Below are positions 16,322 to 28,726 of a stretch of DNA of 64,000 nt, one piece after another. The position numbers were made by a program, and so were the translations under genes. Under the pieces are notes generated by a model. That model ran no database searches and was not told the origin of the DNA. It was given only the letters and a program-made list of their open reading frames with translations. Position 1 is the first letter of the stretch, and every line of letters begins with the position of its first letter. Source of the stretch: Saccharomonospora sp. CUA-673 (lineage in GTDB: Bacteria > Actinomycetota > Actinomycetes > Mycobacteriales > Pseudonocardiaceae); NCBI RefSeq assembly GCF_001942305.1, contig NZ_MKKE01000007.1, forward strand, positions 52,320 through 116,319. Direction: 5' to 3'.

Positions 16322-16420
16322 GCACGGGAGCCTGGTGGGCTGAGAGGGAGCACCGGCCGCGACGTCCGCGGCCCGACTCCGACCGTGGAACCTGATCCGG
16401 ATCATGCCGGCGCAGGGAGC
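16322..16420 (+). promoter_or_regulatory. TPP riboswitch upstream of thiOSG
   Basis: The THI-box core is clear: GGGCTGAGAGGGAGCACC at 16337-16354, then after a variable stem CCGTGGAACCTGATCCGGAT and CATGCCGGCGCAGGGAG. The closing GGGAG segment can act as the ribosome binding site region for thiO, so thiamine pyrophosphate would repress translation or transcription of thiOSG. A TACGTT at 16306-16311 could be the -10 element. Confidence 0.95.
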
Positions 16421-16429
16421 GTGAATCGT

Positions 16430-17554
16430 ATGCATGAACTCGCCGTCGTCGGTGGCGGCGTCATCGGCCTGGCCGTCGCGTGGAGGGCCGCGGCCGCGGG
16501 TCATCGCGTCACCGTGTTCGACCCCTCCCCGGAACGGGCCGCGTCGCGCGTCGCGGGCGGCATGCTCGCCCCGGTCACCGAGGCGTGGCCCGGTGAGGAG
16601 GACGTCCTCGCTCTCGGCGAGGAGTCGCTGCGCCGCTGGCCCGAGTTCGCGACCCGGCTCGCGTCGGACGGCTACGACCCGGCCCTGTCGACGGCGGGCA
16701 CCGTGGTCGCCGCGTTCGACCGCGCCGACGCCGACACCCTCCGCACGGTCGCGTCGTACCTGCACGACCTCGGTCGCGACGCCGACTACGTCCAGGCCCG
16801 GCAGTTGCGGCGGCACGAACCGGGCCTGTCGAACGCCGTCACGGGCGGGCTCGTCGTGCCGGGCGACCTCGCCGTCGACACCCGCCTGCTGCTCGACTCG
16901 CTGCGGATGGCGGCGCTGCAGAGGGGCGCGGCGTTGCTGTCCGAAGAGGTCACCGCCGTCGAGCCGGGCGAGGGCGACCGGATCGAGGTCCGGACCCTGG
17001 CCACGACCCGTCGGTTCGACCGCGTCGTCGTGGCGGCGGGCGCGTGGAGCGGCCGACTGCTGCCCGACCTCGCCCAGCACATCCGCCCCCTCAAGGGGGA
17101 GATCCTGCGGCTGCGCGCCCGGCCGACGACGTTGCCCCCGCCGGCCAGGACCGTGCGCGCGATGGTCGAGGGCGAACCCGTGTATCTCGTGCCGCGCGCC
17201 GGCGGGCACGACGGCGACATCGTCCTCGGCGCGACCCAGTACGAGGCCGGGTTCGACACGGCCGTCACCGCACGCGGCGTGCGCAGGCTCCTCGACGCCG
17301 CCGAGCGCGTGTTCCCCGGCATCGCCGAGTACGAGGTCGTCGAGACCGCGGCGGGTTTGCGTGCGGGCAGCGCCGACAACCTGCCGCTGCTGGGCGAGGT
17401 CGGCGGCGGCGTGTACGCCGCGACTGGACATCACCGCGGCGGGTTGTTGCTGGCCCCCGTCACCGCCGACGCGATCGCCGCGTGGCTCGCTGGCGAACCG
17501 GTGCCGCCCGCCGTCGACGCCGCCCACCCGAACCGCGTGAAGGAGCGAGTCTGA
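16430..17554 (+). CDS. thiO: Glycine oxidase ThiO
   Basis: An FAD-dependent glycine oxidase that makes dehydroglycine (iminoacetate) for thiazole synthesis. The dinucleotide fold opens the protein: [21 protein letters not shown] (GxGxxG) then VTVFDPS. The D-amino-acid-oxidase-like motifs are [17 protein letters not shown] and the C-terminal FAD-binding stretch [16 protein letters not shown]...[19 protein letters not shown] 16430 is preferred because the riboswitch's GGGAG lies ten bases upstream; GTG 16421 would be too close. It ends in a 1-base overlap with thiS (TGATG), so thiO, thiS and thiG form one riboswitch-controlled operon. Confidence 0.94.
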   Translation: MHELAVVGGGVIGLAVAWRAAAAGHRVTVFDPSPERAASRVAGGMLAPVTEAWPGEEDVLALGEESLRRWPEFATRLASDGYDPALSTAGTVVAAFDRADADTLRTVASYLHDLGRDADYVQARQLRRHEPGLSNAVTGGLVVPGDLAVDTRLLLDSLRMAALQRGAALLSEEVTAVEPGEGDRIEVRTLATTRRFDRVVVAAGAWSGRLLPDLAQHIRPLKGEILRLRARPTTLPPPARTVRAMVEGEPVYLVPRAGGHDGDIVLGATQYEAGFDTAVTARGVRRLLDAAERVFPGIAEYEVVETAAGLRAGSADNLPLLGEVGGGVYAATGHHRGGLLLAPVTADAIAAWLAGEPVPPAVDAAHPNRVKERV

Positions 17555-17753
17555 TGCGCCTGCACGTCAACGACGAACCCCGCGAGTTGCCGGACGGGTC
17601 GACCGTCGCCGACCTGCTGGCCGCACTCGACGTGCCGCAGCGCGGTGTGGCCGTGGCGCTCGACGCGCCGTGGTCCGCAGGGCGGAATGGGACGAGGTCG
17701 TCGTCGCCGACGGCGCCCGCGTCGAGATCCTCACCGCGGTGCAGGGCGGCTGA
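17554..17753 (+). CDS. thiS: Sulfur carrier protein ThiS (frameshifted)
   Basis: A ubiquitin-like sulfur carrier of ~66 residues that donates sulfur to ThiG. The N-terminal part is [39 protein letters not shown] is missing near 17665 (GACGCGCCGTGG for GACGGCGCCGTGG). After restoring it the protein continues [20 protein letters not shown] and closes EILTAVQGG with the essential C-terminal Gly-Gly and TGA at 17751-17753. Without correction the frame would run past the thiS stop into nonsense. The Gly-Gly end and the position between thiO and thiG make the call firm. Confidence 0.92.
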
Positions 17754-17774
17754 CCCGCGCGTGCGAAGAGCTGA

Positions 17775-18560
<786 letters not shown>

Positions 18561-18671
18561 CCGGTGTCCCATTCAGTCGTCGAGCTGTTGCGTTGTCGAG
18601 CCACCGTGGCCGGCCCGGGAACGTATGGTGAACGTTCCACGCAGGCAGGTGTGAGAAGTGAAGGAGCGTAG

Positions 18672-19094
18672 GTGGCCACGCCGAACGACATCCCGCACAG
18701 GCTGTTCCTGACCATCGGCCGGCTGTCACGGGCGCTCCGACAGGCCGGGGCCCCGGGCCCCGGGCACGGCGCGATCTCCGCCATGGCCACGCTCGCCACG
18801 CACGGAGAGCTGCGGCTGGGGGACCTCGCGCTCAAGGAAGGCGTTGCGGCGGCGACGATGTCGCGCATCGTCGCCACGCTCGTCGAGGCGGGGTACGTGA
18901 CGCGCCAACCCGACCCCGTCGACCGCCGCGCCTGGCTGGCCGCCATCACCGACGAGGGGCAGCGCATCCTCGGCGACGTCCGGTCGGTACGGATCCGCGA
19001 ACTGTGCACCCGCATCGAACGGCTCCCCGACGATCAGCGCAACGCCCTCGAAGCGGCCCTCCCCGCCCTGGAAGCCCTCCTCGACGACGAGTGA
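18672..19094 (+). CDS. MarR-family transcriptional regulator
   Basis: 140 residues from GTG 18672 (AAGGAG eight bases upstream). A winged helix-turn-helix is visible: GELRLGDLALKEGVAAATMSRIVATLVEAGYVTRQPDPVDRRAWLAAITDEG, flanked by the dimerisation helices RLFLTIGRLSRALRQA and a C-terminal LEAALPALEALLDDE. This is the MarR arrangement. The ligand and targets are unknown. It ends directly against thiD on the other strand (TGATCA shared by the two stops) and is not obviously part of the thiamine operons. Confidence 0.88.
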   Translation: MATPNDIPHRLFLTIGRLSRALRQAGAPGPGHGAISAMATLATHGELRLGDLALKEGVAAATMSRIVATLVEAGYVTRQPDPVDRRAWLAAITDEGQRILGDVRSVRIRELCTRIERLPDDQRNALEAALPALEALLDDE

Positions 19095-19928
19095 TCAGGC
19101 GTCGAAGTCTTCCGGGGCGAGGCGCCAGAAGGCGGACACCGGGCCGATCTTGGCGCCCATCGGGTAGGAGTGGGCGACCGCGCCGGCGACGAACCACTTC
19201 GCGAACCGTGCCGCATCGACCATCGACATCCCACGCGCCAGGCCCGCGGTGAGCGCCGAGGCCATCGCATCGCCCGCGCCGTGCGTGTGCGGGGTGTCCA
19301 GTCGCGGTCCCGGCAGCTCGACGAAGTCGGAGCCGTCGTAGAGGACGTCGACGCATTCGCTGTCGTGCACCAGGTGGCCGCTCTTGACCAGCACGTACTC
19401 GGGGCCCAGGTCGTAGAGGGCCCGTGCCGCGTCGCGCATGTCCTCGCGGCGGGTGACCTCGATGCCCGTCAGCAGCCGCACCTCGTCGAGGTTCGGCGTG
19501 ACGACGGTGGCGCGGGGCAGCAGCCGGTCGCGCAGCGCGGTCAGCCCGCCGTCGTCGAACAGCGGATGCCCGGTCATCGACGCCGCCACCGGGTCGACCA
19601 CGAACGGCACCGCGGCGCCGCGGCCGATGCCCGCGTCGTCGACGGCGCCGGCGACCTCGTCGATGATCTCTCCGGACGCGAGCATGCCGGTCTTGGCCGC
19701 GTCGACGCCCATGTCGGCGGCGACCGCCTCGATCTGCCCGGCCACGATCCGCGCCGGGATGTCGGCCCGGTCGTGCACGCCGAGGGTGTTCTGCACCGTC
19801 ACGGCGGTGACGGCGACGAGGCCGTGCACGCCGCAGGTCAGGAACGTCCGCAGGTCGGCCTGCAGACCCGCGGCCCCGCCGGAGTCGGAACCGGCGATCG
19901 TCAGTGCGGCAGGAGGTCGGGTGCTCAT
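19095..19928 (-). CDS. thiD: Hydroxymethylpyrimidine/phosphomethylpyrimidine kinase ThiD, copy 1
   Basis: A ribokinase-like enzyme phosphorylating HMP and HMP-P to HMP-PP. 277 residues from ATG 19928. Motifs: ALTIAGSDSGGAAGLQADLRTF, VTAVTVQNTLGVH, AAKTGMLASGE, PFVVDPVAASMTG and the anion hole DTPHTHGAGDAMASAL. It is not adjacent to other thi genes on its strand and has no riboswitch ahead. A second thiD lies 2 kb away after thiC, with GGGD in place of GAGD. This copy may serve salvage, or the two may be redundant. Confidence 0.93.
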   Translation of the reverse strand: MSTRPPAALTIAGSDSGGAAGLQADLRTFLTCGVHGLVAVTAVTVQNTLGVHDRADIPARIVAGQIEAVAADMGVDAAKTGMLASGEIIDEVAGAVDDAGIGRGAAVPFVVDPVAASMTGHPLFDDGGLTALRDRLLPRATVVTPNLDEVRLLTGIEVTRREDMRDAARALYDLGPEYVLVKSGHLVHDSECVDVLYDGSDFVELPGPRLDTPHTHGAGDAMASALTAGLARGMSMVDAARFAKWFVAGAVAHSYPMGAKIGPVSAFWRLAPEDFDA

Positions 19929-20080
19929 CCCTCCAGTGTCGCCCCCGCGATGCGCACGCGACCAGCGGGCACCGGGATACCGGGCAGCACCGGCCCGAAC
20001 GAACCACGCGTGAACACACCGTGAACGGTCGATTCTCGGCGGTCATGAATGTCGGTCGCCGCTCCTAGGCTTCGACCACT

Positions 20081-21801
20081 ATGAAAATCGCGGAGACGCT
20101 GCAGGTGTTCGCCTCGGTGCTGGGATCGGGCCAGGGCATGGTGGCCGTCCTGGTCCTCTCGGTGCTGGCGATCGCGGCGCCGTTCGCGGACCGCTATCTG
20201 GTTCGCCGCAAACGGTTGACGTACCGGGTTCTGTACAACTCGAAGCTCGGCATCAACCCCGACGTGGACGACGAGGACGTCACCGCGGGCGTGCCGCCCG
20301 GTGCCGACCCGGCCATGCGCCGGTTGGCCGACGAGATGAGCCGGATGACGAGCGTCGTCGTCCGCCTGCGCAACGCCGGCATCGAGGACATCCGCCCCGA
20401 CGATCTGCAGGACCACCCGTTGACGCTCGAGTTCGGCGGTCGCGTCATCTGGAACGCGCGGATCTCCGATCCCAGCGTCGAGACCCACCGCGGCGCACAC
20501 AAGCGGAGCCTGAGGTTCCTGCCCGCCGACGGTGCCGAGGCCACGAGGCCGGACGCGCCGTCGGCCGAGCTCGACGAGGTGCGCAAGACGTCGCGGCGCA
20601 CGTTCCCGTGGACACGCAAGGCGGCGGCCGTGGCCGAGAGCGTGCCTGTCCCGGACGTTCCACAGTGGACCCGGCTGCAGTTGCGGGACTTCTCCTTGCA
20701 GCGCAAGGAAAGCCTCAAGATCGCCATCGTGCTCCGTGAACCGCGCGCCGCCGCCCGGATTCCGCGCACACCAAGGACATCAGCATCCAGGGCCGGCTCG
20801 CGGGTGGCCGGATCGTCGACGAGAAGGAGCAGACGGGGGTGACGTGGCCGCGCGTCGTGACGACGCTCGGGGTGCTGCTCGTCGGCGTGCTGCTCGCCAC
20901 GCTGCTCGCCAACGCCTCCCGTCCGGCCGCCGATCCCGCGCTCGCCTGCGGTGACGGCGAACTGCGGGTCGTGGGCTCGAGCGCGTTCGCCTCGGCGATG
21001 GAGAACATCGCCGAGTCCTACGGCCGGGCGTGCCCGGGCGCCGAGGTCGTGGTCACGCCGACCGGCAGTAACGCGGGGGTGCGGGAACTGACGAGCGACG
21101 CCGTGGAGCCCGGCAGCGCGGTCGCGTTGTCCGACGGCCCCGCCCGCGCCGACAGCGACGAGCTGCACGCGACCCCGCTCGCCGTGATCGTCTACACCGT
21201 GGTCGTCCACGAATCCGTCGGCATCGACGATCTGTCGACCGACGAGATCCGCGGCATCTACTCCGGCCGCTACACCGACTGGGCCGAGGTCCGCGACGGG
21301 CCGTCGTTGCCGATCCGCATCGTGGGCCGTGGCGCCGAATCCGGTTCGCGGACGACGTTCGAGGAGACCGTGCTCGGCCGCTCGGAGGGGGCGCTGACGT
21401 CCGACTCGTGCGACGGCGCCGACCGGGTCTCGGACGCCGATGTCGTCCGGTGCGAACGCGGCAGCGAACCCCAGGTCGTCGACGAGGTGTCCGGCACCCG
21501 CGGCGCGATCGGCTACGTCGACGTCCCCTCGGCCAACGACGCGCGCTCCGACGGGCGCGAGCTCACCGTCGTCGAACTGGACGGCAACTATCCCGACGCG
21601 GGCACCGTCCAGGACGGCTACCCGTTCTGGACGATCGAGTACCTGTACAGCAAGGGCGACCCCGAGTCGGACGCCGTCCCGGTGCAGTCCGGGTTCCTCG
21701 AGTACCTCGGCGGCGGCACCGCGCGCGACGAGCTGCACAGCGCCGGGTACCTGCCGTGCCTGCGGCACGACGGCCAACTGCACGAACTCTGCCGCTGGTG
21801 A
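20081..21801 (+). CDS. Membrane-anchored PstS-like substrate-binding protein (frameshifted, two parts joined)
   Basis: The first part, from ATG 20081, has a membrane helix (~14-36, GSGQGMVAVLVLSVLAIAAPFADRYLV) and a cytoplasmic-looking beta domain (RKRLTYRVLYNSKLG...VVVRLRNAGIEDIRPDDL). A lost base near 20760 hides the join ISAHTKDISIQGRLAGGRIVDEKEQTG. The second part has another helix (VTTLGVLLVGVLLATLLANA) and then a PstS/phosphate-binding-like domain (LRVVGSSAFASAMENIAESYGRACPGAEVVVTPTGSNAG; GAESGSRTTFEETVLG; GAIGYVD). The restored product is ~573 residues. It probably senses or binds a ligand outside the cell. A GTG at 20839 would give the second part alone. Confidence 0.7.
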
Positions 21802-21839
21802 GCCGGGCCGCTGGTGAGTCGGGCCGCTGGTGAGCCCGG
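21792..21839 (+). repeat. Three tandem 16-bp repeats over a stop codon
   Basis: CCGCTGGTGAGCCGGG at 21792, CCGCTGGTGAGTCGGG at 21808 and CCGCTGGTGAGCCCGG at 21824. The first unit contains the stop codon of the PstS-like gene, so the gene end has been copied twice downstream. Each copy carries a TGA in some frame. The spacer before the antisense thiD is almost entirely this repeat. Confidence 0.8.
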
Positions 21840-21842
21840 CGG

Positions 21843-24310
<2,468 letters not shown>

Positions 24311-24415
24311 TCACTCCCTACGCTGGCATTACCCAGTCAGGTTCGTGCGGTCGGCGACGCCGGGACCCGGTCGTCCAGTCGCCCTCTCAGCCCGCCATGG
24401 CGCGAGCTCCCGCGT
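24311..24415 (-). promoter_or_regulatory. TPP riboswitch upstream of thiC
   Basis: On the minus strand: CGCGGGAGCTCG, GGCGGGCTGAGAGGGCGACT, then after the variable arm ACGAACCTGACTGGGTAATG and CCAGCGTAGGGAG. These are the standard THI-box blocks (CTGAGAG; ACCTGA...GGTAATGCCAGCGtAGGGA). The last block overlaps the thiC ribosome-binding region, so translational control by TPP is likely. Confidence 0.96.
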
Positions 24416-24512
24416 TGGATGTAGTTGTTCCGATCTCCGACCCTGCCATCTACGGCAGGCCCAGGCAACCGCCGTCACGGCGACGCGGTGCCGGGCGAGC
24501 GTTCGGGATCGG

Positions 24513-25070
24513 TCAGAGCTGCTTGGGCGGCATCCAGGTGTTGCCCGCCACGGCCCACTCGTTCTTCTTGATCATCTTCTTCGCGGCGCGCGCGTACCGG
24601 CCGATCAGGCGGTCGAGGTAGAGGTAGCCGTCGAGGTGATCGGTCTCGTGCTGCAGGCACCGCGCGAAGTAGCCGGTGCCCTCGACCTCGATCGGCTCAC
24701 CGTCGACGTCGAAGCCGGTGACCTTCGCCCACGGCGCGCGACCCGTCGGGTACGCCTCTCCGGGCACCGACAGGCAGCCCTCCCAGTCGTCGTCCGGGTC
24801 CGGCATCGTCTCCGGGACCTCGGACGTCTCCAGCTTCGGGTTCACCACGACACCCTTGTGGCGCACGCGCTCGTCGTCGGGGCAGTCGTAGACGAACAGC
24901 CGGAGGTCGAGGCCGATCTGGTTCGCGGCCAGCCCCACGCCCTCGGCCGCGTACATCGTCTCGAACATGTCATCGACCAGGGTGCGGAGCTTGTCGTCGA
25001 ACTCCGTCACCTCGCGGGTGGGGTTGTGCAACACGGGGTCACCGGCGATGACGATGGGATGAATGCTCAC
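24513..25070 (-). CDS. def: Peptide deformylase
   Basis: A metalloenzyme removing the N-formyl group from nascent proteins. ~185 residues from GTG 25070 ([18 protein letters not shown]); a TTG at 25082 would add four residues. The three signature motifs are present: [18 protein letters not shown] (metal Cys) and HETDHLDG (two metal His and catalytic Glu). The basic C-terminal extension ([19 protein letters not shown]) occurs in actinobacterial enzymes. It is divergent from the DUF3263 gene, the same arrangement as Rv0429c-Rv0430. Confidence 0.96.
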   Translation of the reverse strand: MSIHPIVIAGDPVLHNPTREVTEFDDKLRTLVDDMFETMYAAEGVGLAANQIGLDLRLFVYDCPDDERVRHKGVVVNPKLETSEVPETMPDPDDDWEGCLSVPGEAYPTGRAPWAKVTGFDVDGEPIEVEGTGYFARCLQHETDHLDGYLYLDRLIGRYARAAKKMIKKNEWAVAGNTWMPPKQL

Positions 25071-25248
25071 CCGGCTATTCAAACAACCGGCGGTCCCGGT
25101 GACCTCCGGAGGGTCGGGACTGACCCGGTCGGACTACCGGTGCGGCGCGCCGGGCCGGGTTCCACCACTCGAGGTGGTCCTGCGTGATCTAATGGCGCCC
25201 GCGGAAACCACACGCGTGTTATTCGCCGAGAACGTTGCGAGGAGTCAC

Positions 25249-25608
25249 ATGGACGCCGCGGAGTCGATGGCGGGCGCATCCACGCCTGAAGCGGCCGGCA
25301 CGCGTGGCGGGTCGAGCGCGCCGACGCCCACCGAACTGCCCGGCGACGACGTGAGCGGACTGTCCGAACGCGAGCGGGAGGTGCTCGCGTTCGAACGGCA
25401 GTGGTGGAAGTACGCCGGCGCGAAGGAACAGGCCGTCCGCGAACTGTTCGCGATGTCGCCGACCCGCTACTACCAGATTCTGAACCGGCTGATCGACAAG
25501 CAGGACGCCATGCGCGCCGACCCCATGCTGGTCAAGCGGTTGCGGAAGGCCCGGGCGTCGCGGCAGCGGGTGCGTGCCGCGCGGCGGTTGGGGATTGAGC
25601 TGACATGA
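25249..25608 (+). CDS. DUF3263 family protein
   Basis: 119 residues from ATG 25249, with GAGGAG seven bases upstream. A disordered N-terminus is followed by the conserved helical domain LSEREREVLAFERQWWKYAGAKEQAVRELFAMSPTRYYQILNRLID, which resembles a helix-turn-helix (the segment FAMSPTRYYQILNRL), then a basic tail (KRLRKARASRQRVRAARRL). It is the orthologue by position and family of Rv0430, widespread in actinobacteria and of unknown function, possibly DNA-binding. It overlaps the LytR_C gene by 4 bases (ATGA). Confidence 0.9.
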   Translation: MDAAESMAGASTPEAAGTRGGSSAPTPTELPGDDVSGLSEREREVLAFERQWWKYAGAKEQAVRELFAMSPTRYYQILNRLIDKQDAMRADPMLVKRLRKARASRQRVRAARRLGIELT

Positions 25609-26345
25609 GCATCTTCGAGGGCCTGTCCAGGCCGATGCGCGCCGCGGGACTGGGTCTGCTCGCGGTCGCGGTGATCGCCGCGGTCATCGGCGGCGTCACC
25701 GTCGTCACCGGCGGCGACGACACCGAACCCGCCGCGCACGAGACCACACAGCCCGCCGACCCCGACGGCAACGGCAATGGCGACGGCAACGGCAACGGTG
25801 ACGGTGACGGCGGGAACGGCGGGAACGGCGACACCGACGAGCAGTCGCCGACCGCCGGCAACGGCCAGGACGGCAACGGTGCCGACGGTCAGAACGGTGA
25901 CGGCGCCGGCGAGGACGGCCGCGACGACAACGGCAACGGCGGCAACGGCGCCGACGGCCAGAACGGCAACGGCAACGGCACGGGCAACGGCGAGTCGGCC
26001 GACGACGGCAACGGCGGTGCGGGCGTCGACGACGGCGGCAGCAAGCAGGTCGGTGCCGGTGCCGTGGGCGTGCGCGTCTACAACAACAGCACCGTGTCCG
26101 GCCTGGCCCACGAAGCCGCGAACGACCTGCGCGACCAGGGCTGGAACGTCATCGAGGTCGGGAACTACGCGCAGGGCACGATCCCGGTGAGCACCGTGTA
26201 CTACCGGCCCGGTACCGACGAACAGGGCGTCGCCCGCGAACTCGGCGAGCGCACCGGCATGCGCGTCGAGGAACGGTTCGACGGCATCAAGGACTCCAGC
26301 CCGGGCGTCATCGTGATAGTGACCAGGGATTACGCCGACAACTGA
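25605..26345 (+). CDS. LytR C-terminal domain protein with one membrane helix
   Basis: 246 residues from ATG 25605. A short cytoplasmic head, a membrane helix at ~13-35 (AAGLGLLAVAVIAAVIGGVTVV), a ~100-residue Asn/Gly/Asp repeat linker (NGNGDGNGNGDGDGGNGGNG and similar), then a LytR_C domain (~150-246, GVRVYNNSTVSGLAHEAANDLRDQGWNVIEVGNYAQ...STVYYRPG). The linker should span the cell wall. This is the Rv0431-type gene paired with DUF3263. Its role in cell-envelope biology is not defined. The linker DNA is built from GGCAACGG-like repeats. Confidence 0.9.
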   Translation: MSIFEGLSRPMRAAGLGLLAVAVIAAVIGGVTVVTGGDDTEPAAHETTQPADPDGNGNGDGNGNGDGDGGNGGNGDTDEQSPTAGNGQDGNGADGQNGDGAGEDGRDDNGNGGNGADGQNGNGNGTGNGESADDGNGGAGVDDGGSKQVGAGAVGVRVYNNSTVSGLAHEAANDLRDQGWNVIEVGNYAQGTIPVSTVYYRPGTDEQGVARELGERTGMRVEERFDGIKDSSPGVIVIVTRDYADN

Positions 26346-26393
26346 CCCCGGCAACCGACGCCGGTGCCCGGTGCGCTCCCGGCTCCGCCGGGG

Positions 26394-28703
26394 TCACCGG
26401 TTCCGGGCGTACTCCTCCAGCGCGGCCAGCTGGGCCGGGTCCAGCGACGGTTTGACGACCGCGCGGGCCGTGTCCAGATGCGCCGCGGTGACCTCGGTGG
26501 CCTCCAGCGACTCCCGCATCGCCGTGAGCGCGGCCTCGCGGATCAACGCCGAGCAGTCCGCCGCCGAATAGCGCTCCAGCGACGTCGCCAGCTCGTCCAG
26601 GTCGACGTCGTCGGCCAGCGGCGTGTTCCTCGCCGCCGAGCGCAGGATGTCGGCGCGGGCCTCCACCGCGGGCGGCGGGACGTACACCTGCCGTTCGAGG
26701 CGGCCCGGCCGCAACAGCGCCGGGTCGACGAGCTCGGGCCGGTTCGTGGCACCCAGCACGACGACGTCGCGCAGCGGTTCGACGCCGTCCAACTCGGTGA
26801 GCAGGGCCGCGACGACCCGATCGGACACACCCGAGTCGCTCGACGCCCCGCGCCGCGGCGCGAGCGCGTCCACCTCGTCGAGGAAGATCAGCGCCGGCGC
26901 CGCCTCGGCCGCACGGTGGAACAGCTCCCGCACCGCGCGTTCGGACTCGCCGACGAACTTGTCCATCAGCTCGGCACCCTTGACGGCGAACACGTTCAGC
27001 GCGCCCTCACCCGCGAGCGCGCGCACCAGGAACGTCTTGCCGTTGCCGGGCGGCCCGTACAGCAGGACCCCGCGCGGAGGTGCGACGCCGAGCCGCGCGA
27101 ACGAATCCGGGTAGCGCAGCGGCCACAGCACGGCCTCGGTGAGCGACTGCTTGATGTCGGCCATGCCGCCGACGTCCTCGAGCGTGAGACCACCCGTGGC
27201 GAGCGTGTCCGATTCGGACATCGACAGTGGACGCACGGACGTCACCGCGTCGAGCAGGTCCTGGTGCGAGATCCGGGGCTCCTTGTCGGCGGTGTCGCTG
27301 TCGGCGACGTCGCTGTTGCGCTGGCGCAGCGCCGCGCGGACGGCGGCGTCGCGGCGCAGGGCGAGCAGGTCGGCGGCGACCCAGCCGGGCGTGCGCTCGG
27401 CGATCTCGCCGAAGTCCACATCGGAGCGCACCGGCACGTCCCGCAGCAGGATTCGCAGCAGTTCGGTACGGACCCCCGCATCCGGCTGGGACAGGGTGAG
27501 CTCGCGATCCAGCAGGTCACCCGTCGTCAGCCGCGGGTCGACCGACTCCGGGTGCGCCGTGGTGGCCACGAGCGCGAAGCCCGGCTCTGCCAGTGCGGCG
27601 CGGAGCCGGTCGAGCAGGATCGTCGCGACGGGCGGCTGGTTGTGCGCCGGCAGCAGGGCATCGACGTCGGTCAGCAGCAGGGCACCCGGGTCGTCGCCGG
27701 ACGTCGCCGATTCGATGGCCTGCGCCAGCCTGCTCACCGCGGCGTCGGGTTCGAGGACGGCGATCGTGGGCGCGGCGAGCGTGACCAGCCGGACCCGTTC
27801 GGCGCGGGCGACCGAACGCACCAGCGTCGCCTTGCCGACACCCTCCGGCCCGGCGAGCAGCACGCCGAGCCGCGCGGACGTGCCGAGCCTCGCCAACAGC
27901 TCGGGACGGTGGAACGCGAGGTCGAACCACTCGGACAGGGTCCGTGCGGGGCCCGCGTGCCCGGCCAGTTCGGACATCGGAGGGGCGTCGGACTCGGCGA
28001 TCGGCTCGGTGACCGTCATCTCCGCGACGTCGGGCTCGGCCTGCGGCTTCGGCTGCGCGGCGGGTGCGGACGTCGCGGTGCGGGTCGGCCCGCTGCCGAC
28101 GGGCTCGGTGGCCGGCGCCGGTTCGACGGTCTCGGTGCCGCGCCAACGGACCACTGTGGACGACCCGACGACGACCGGCCCCTCGGCGGGTTCGACGGCC
28201 GTGACGGTGAGCAGCTCGGTGGTCCACGTCGCGCCGATCGCACGGGACAGGGTGCCGCGGACGGCGGCGACGTCGGCGCCCGGTGGCGGCGCCAGATCCT
28301 GCGGGAGCAGCGACACGGAGTCGCCGACGGTCAGCACCTTGCCGGCCAGTGCCTGGCGCAGGGTCGGAGCCGTCAGCGACATCGTCGCGAGCCGGGAACC
28401 CGACACGGTGACCGTGCGCGCGACCGGCGCCTCGCACGGAGCGACGACCACGTCGGCGCCCTCGGTGACACCCAGGTTCGACAGGGTGATCTCATCGGCG
28501 AGCAGCACACCCGGCGCACCGCCCGCGGTGTCCGGCGCGGCGAGCGCGGCGCTGACCCGCGCCCCGGTGAGCCGCACGGCGTCCCACTCGCGCAGGCCGA
28601 GCGCGTCGAGAACCTCTGGATGGAGCCGGACGACCCCGCGCCGCGAATCGAGCGCGGACGGCGCGTGGCGGACGGTGAGCGTGATCTGGGCAGAGGACGT
28701 CAC
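26394..28703 (-). CDS. Cdc48/p97-like double AAA+ ATPase
   Basis: 769 residues from GTG 28703, orthologous by position to Rv0435c. The N-terminal Cdc48 double-psi-barrel-like domain (1-~180) is followed by a degenerate first AAA module (GPEGVGKATLVRSVARAE; its Walker B region ALLLTDVDALLP has Asp but not DE) and a canonical second module (GPPGNGKTFLVRALAGEGA; ALIFLDEVDALAPRRG; sensor GATNRPELVDPALLRPGRLERQVYVPPP). It probably unfolds or remodels protein complexes in an ATP-driven ring. It is the first of four genes on this strand whose order is kept in mycobacteria (pssA, psd, moeA). Confidence 0.93.
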   Translation of the reverse strand: MTSSAQITLTVRHAPSALDSRRGVVRLHPEVLDALGLREWDAVRLTGARVSAALAAPDTAGGAPGVLLADEITLSNLGVTEGADVVVAPCEAPVARTVTVSGSRLATMSLTAPTLRQALAGKVLTVGDSVSLLPQDLAPPPGADVAAVRGTLSRAIGATWTTELLTVTAVEPAEGPVVVGSSTVVRWRGTETVEPAPATEPVGSGPTRTATSAPAAQPKPQAEPDVAEMTVTEPIAESDAPPMSELAGHAGPARTLSEWFDLAFHRPELLARLGTSARLGVLLAGPEGVGKATLVRSVARAERVRLVTLAAPTIAVLEPDAAVSRLAQAIESATSGDDPGALLLTDVDALLPAHNQPPVATILLDRLRAALAEPGFALVATTAHPESVDPRLTTGDLLDRELTLSQPDAGVRTELLRILLRDVPVRSDVDFGEIAERTPGWVAADLLALRRDAAVRAALRQRNSDVADSDTADKEPRISHQDLLDAVTSVRPLSMSESDTLATGGLTLEDVGGMADIKQSLTEAVLWPLRYPDSFARLGVAPPRGVLLYGPPGNGKTFLVRALAGEGALNVFAVKGAELMDKFVGESERAVRELFHRAAEAAPALIFLDEVDALAPRRGASSDSGVSDRVVAALLTELDGVEPLRDVVVLGATNRPELVDPALLRPGRLERQVYVPPPAVEARADILRSAARNTPLADDVDLDELATSLERYSAADCSALIREAALTAMRESLEATEVTAAHLDTARAVVKPSLDPAQLAALEEYARNR

Positions 28704-28726
28704 ACCGCCACCCTATGGGCAGAGCG

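Noticed and set aside
15167..16429. A long open frame upstream of and in frame with thiO
   Set aside because: It runs through the antisense thiE gene and the TPP riboswitch. The ThiO N-terminus with its GxGxxG motif begins at 16430.
16434..17540. Alternative frame along thiO with 368 codons
   Set aside because: Serine/arginine/proline-rich shadow of thiO with no domain signature.
20081..21801. Part of a Pst phosphate importer operon
   Set aside because: No pstC, pstA or pstB genes flank it, and the protein has an extra N-terminal membrane domain, so a standard PstS role is not supported.
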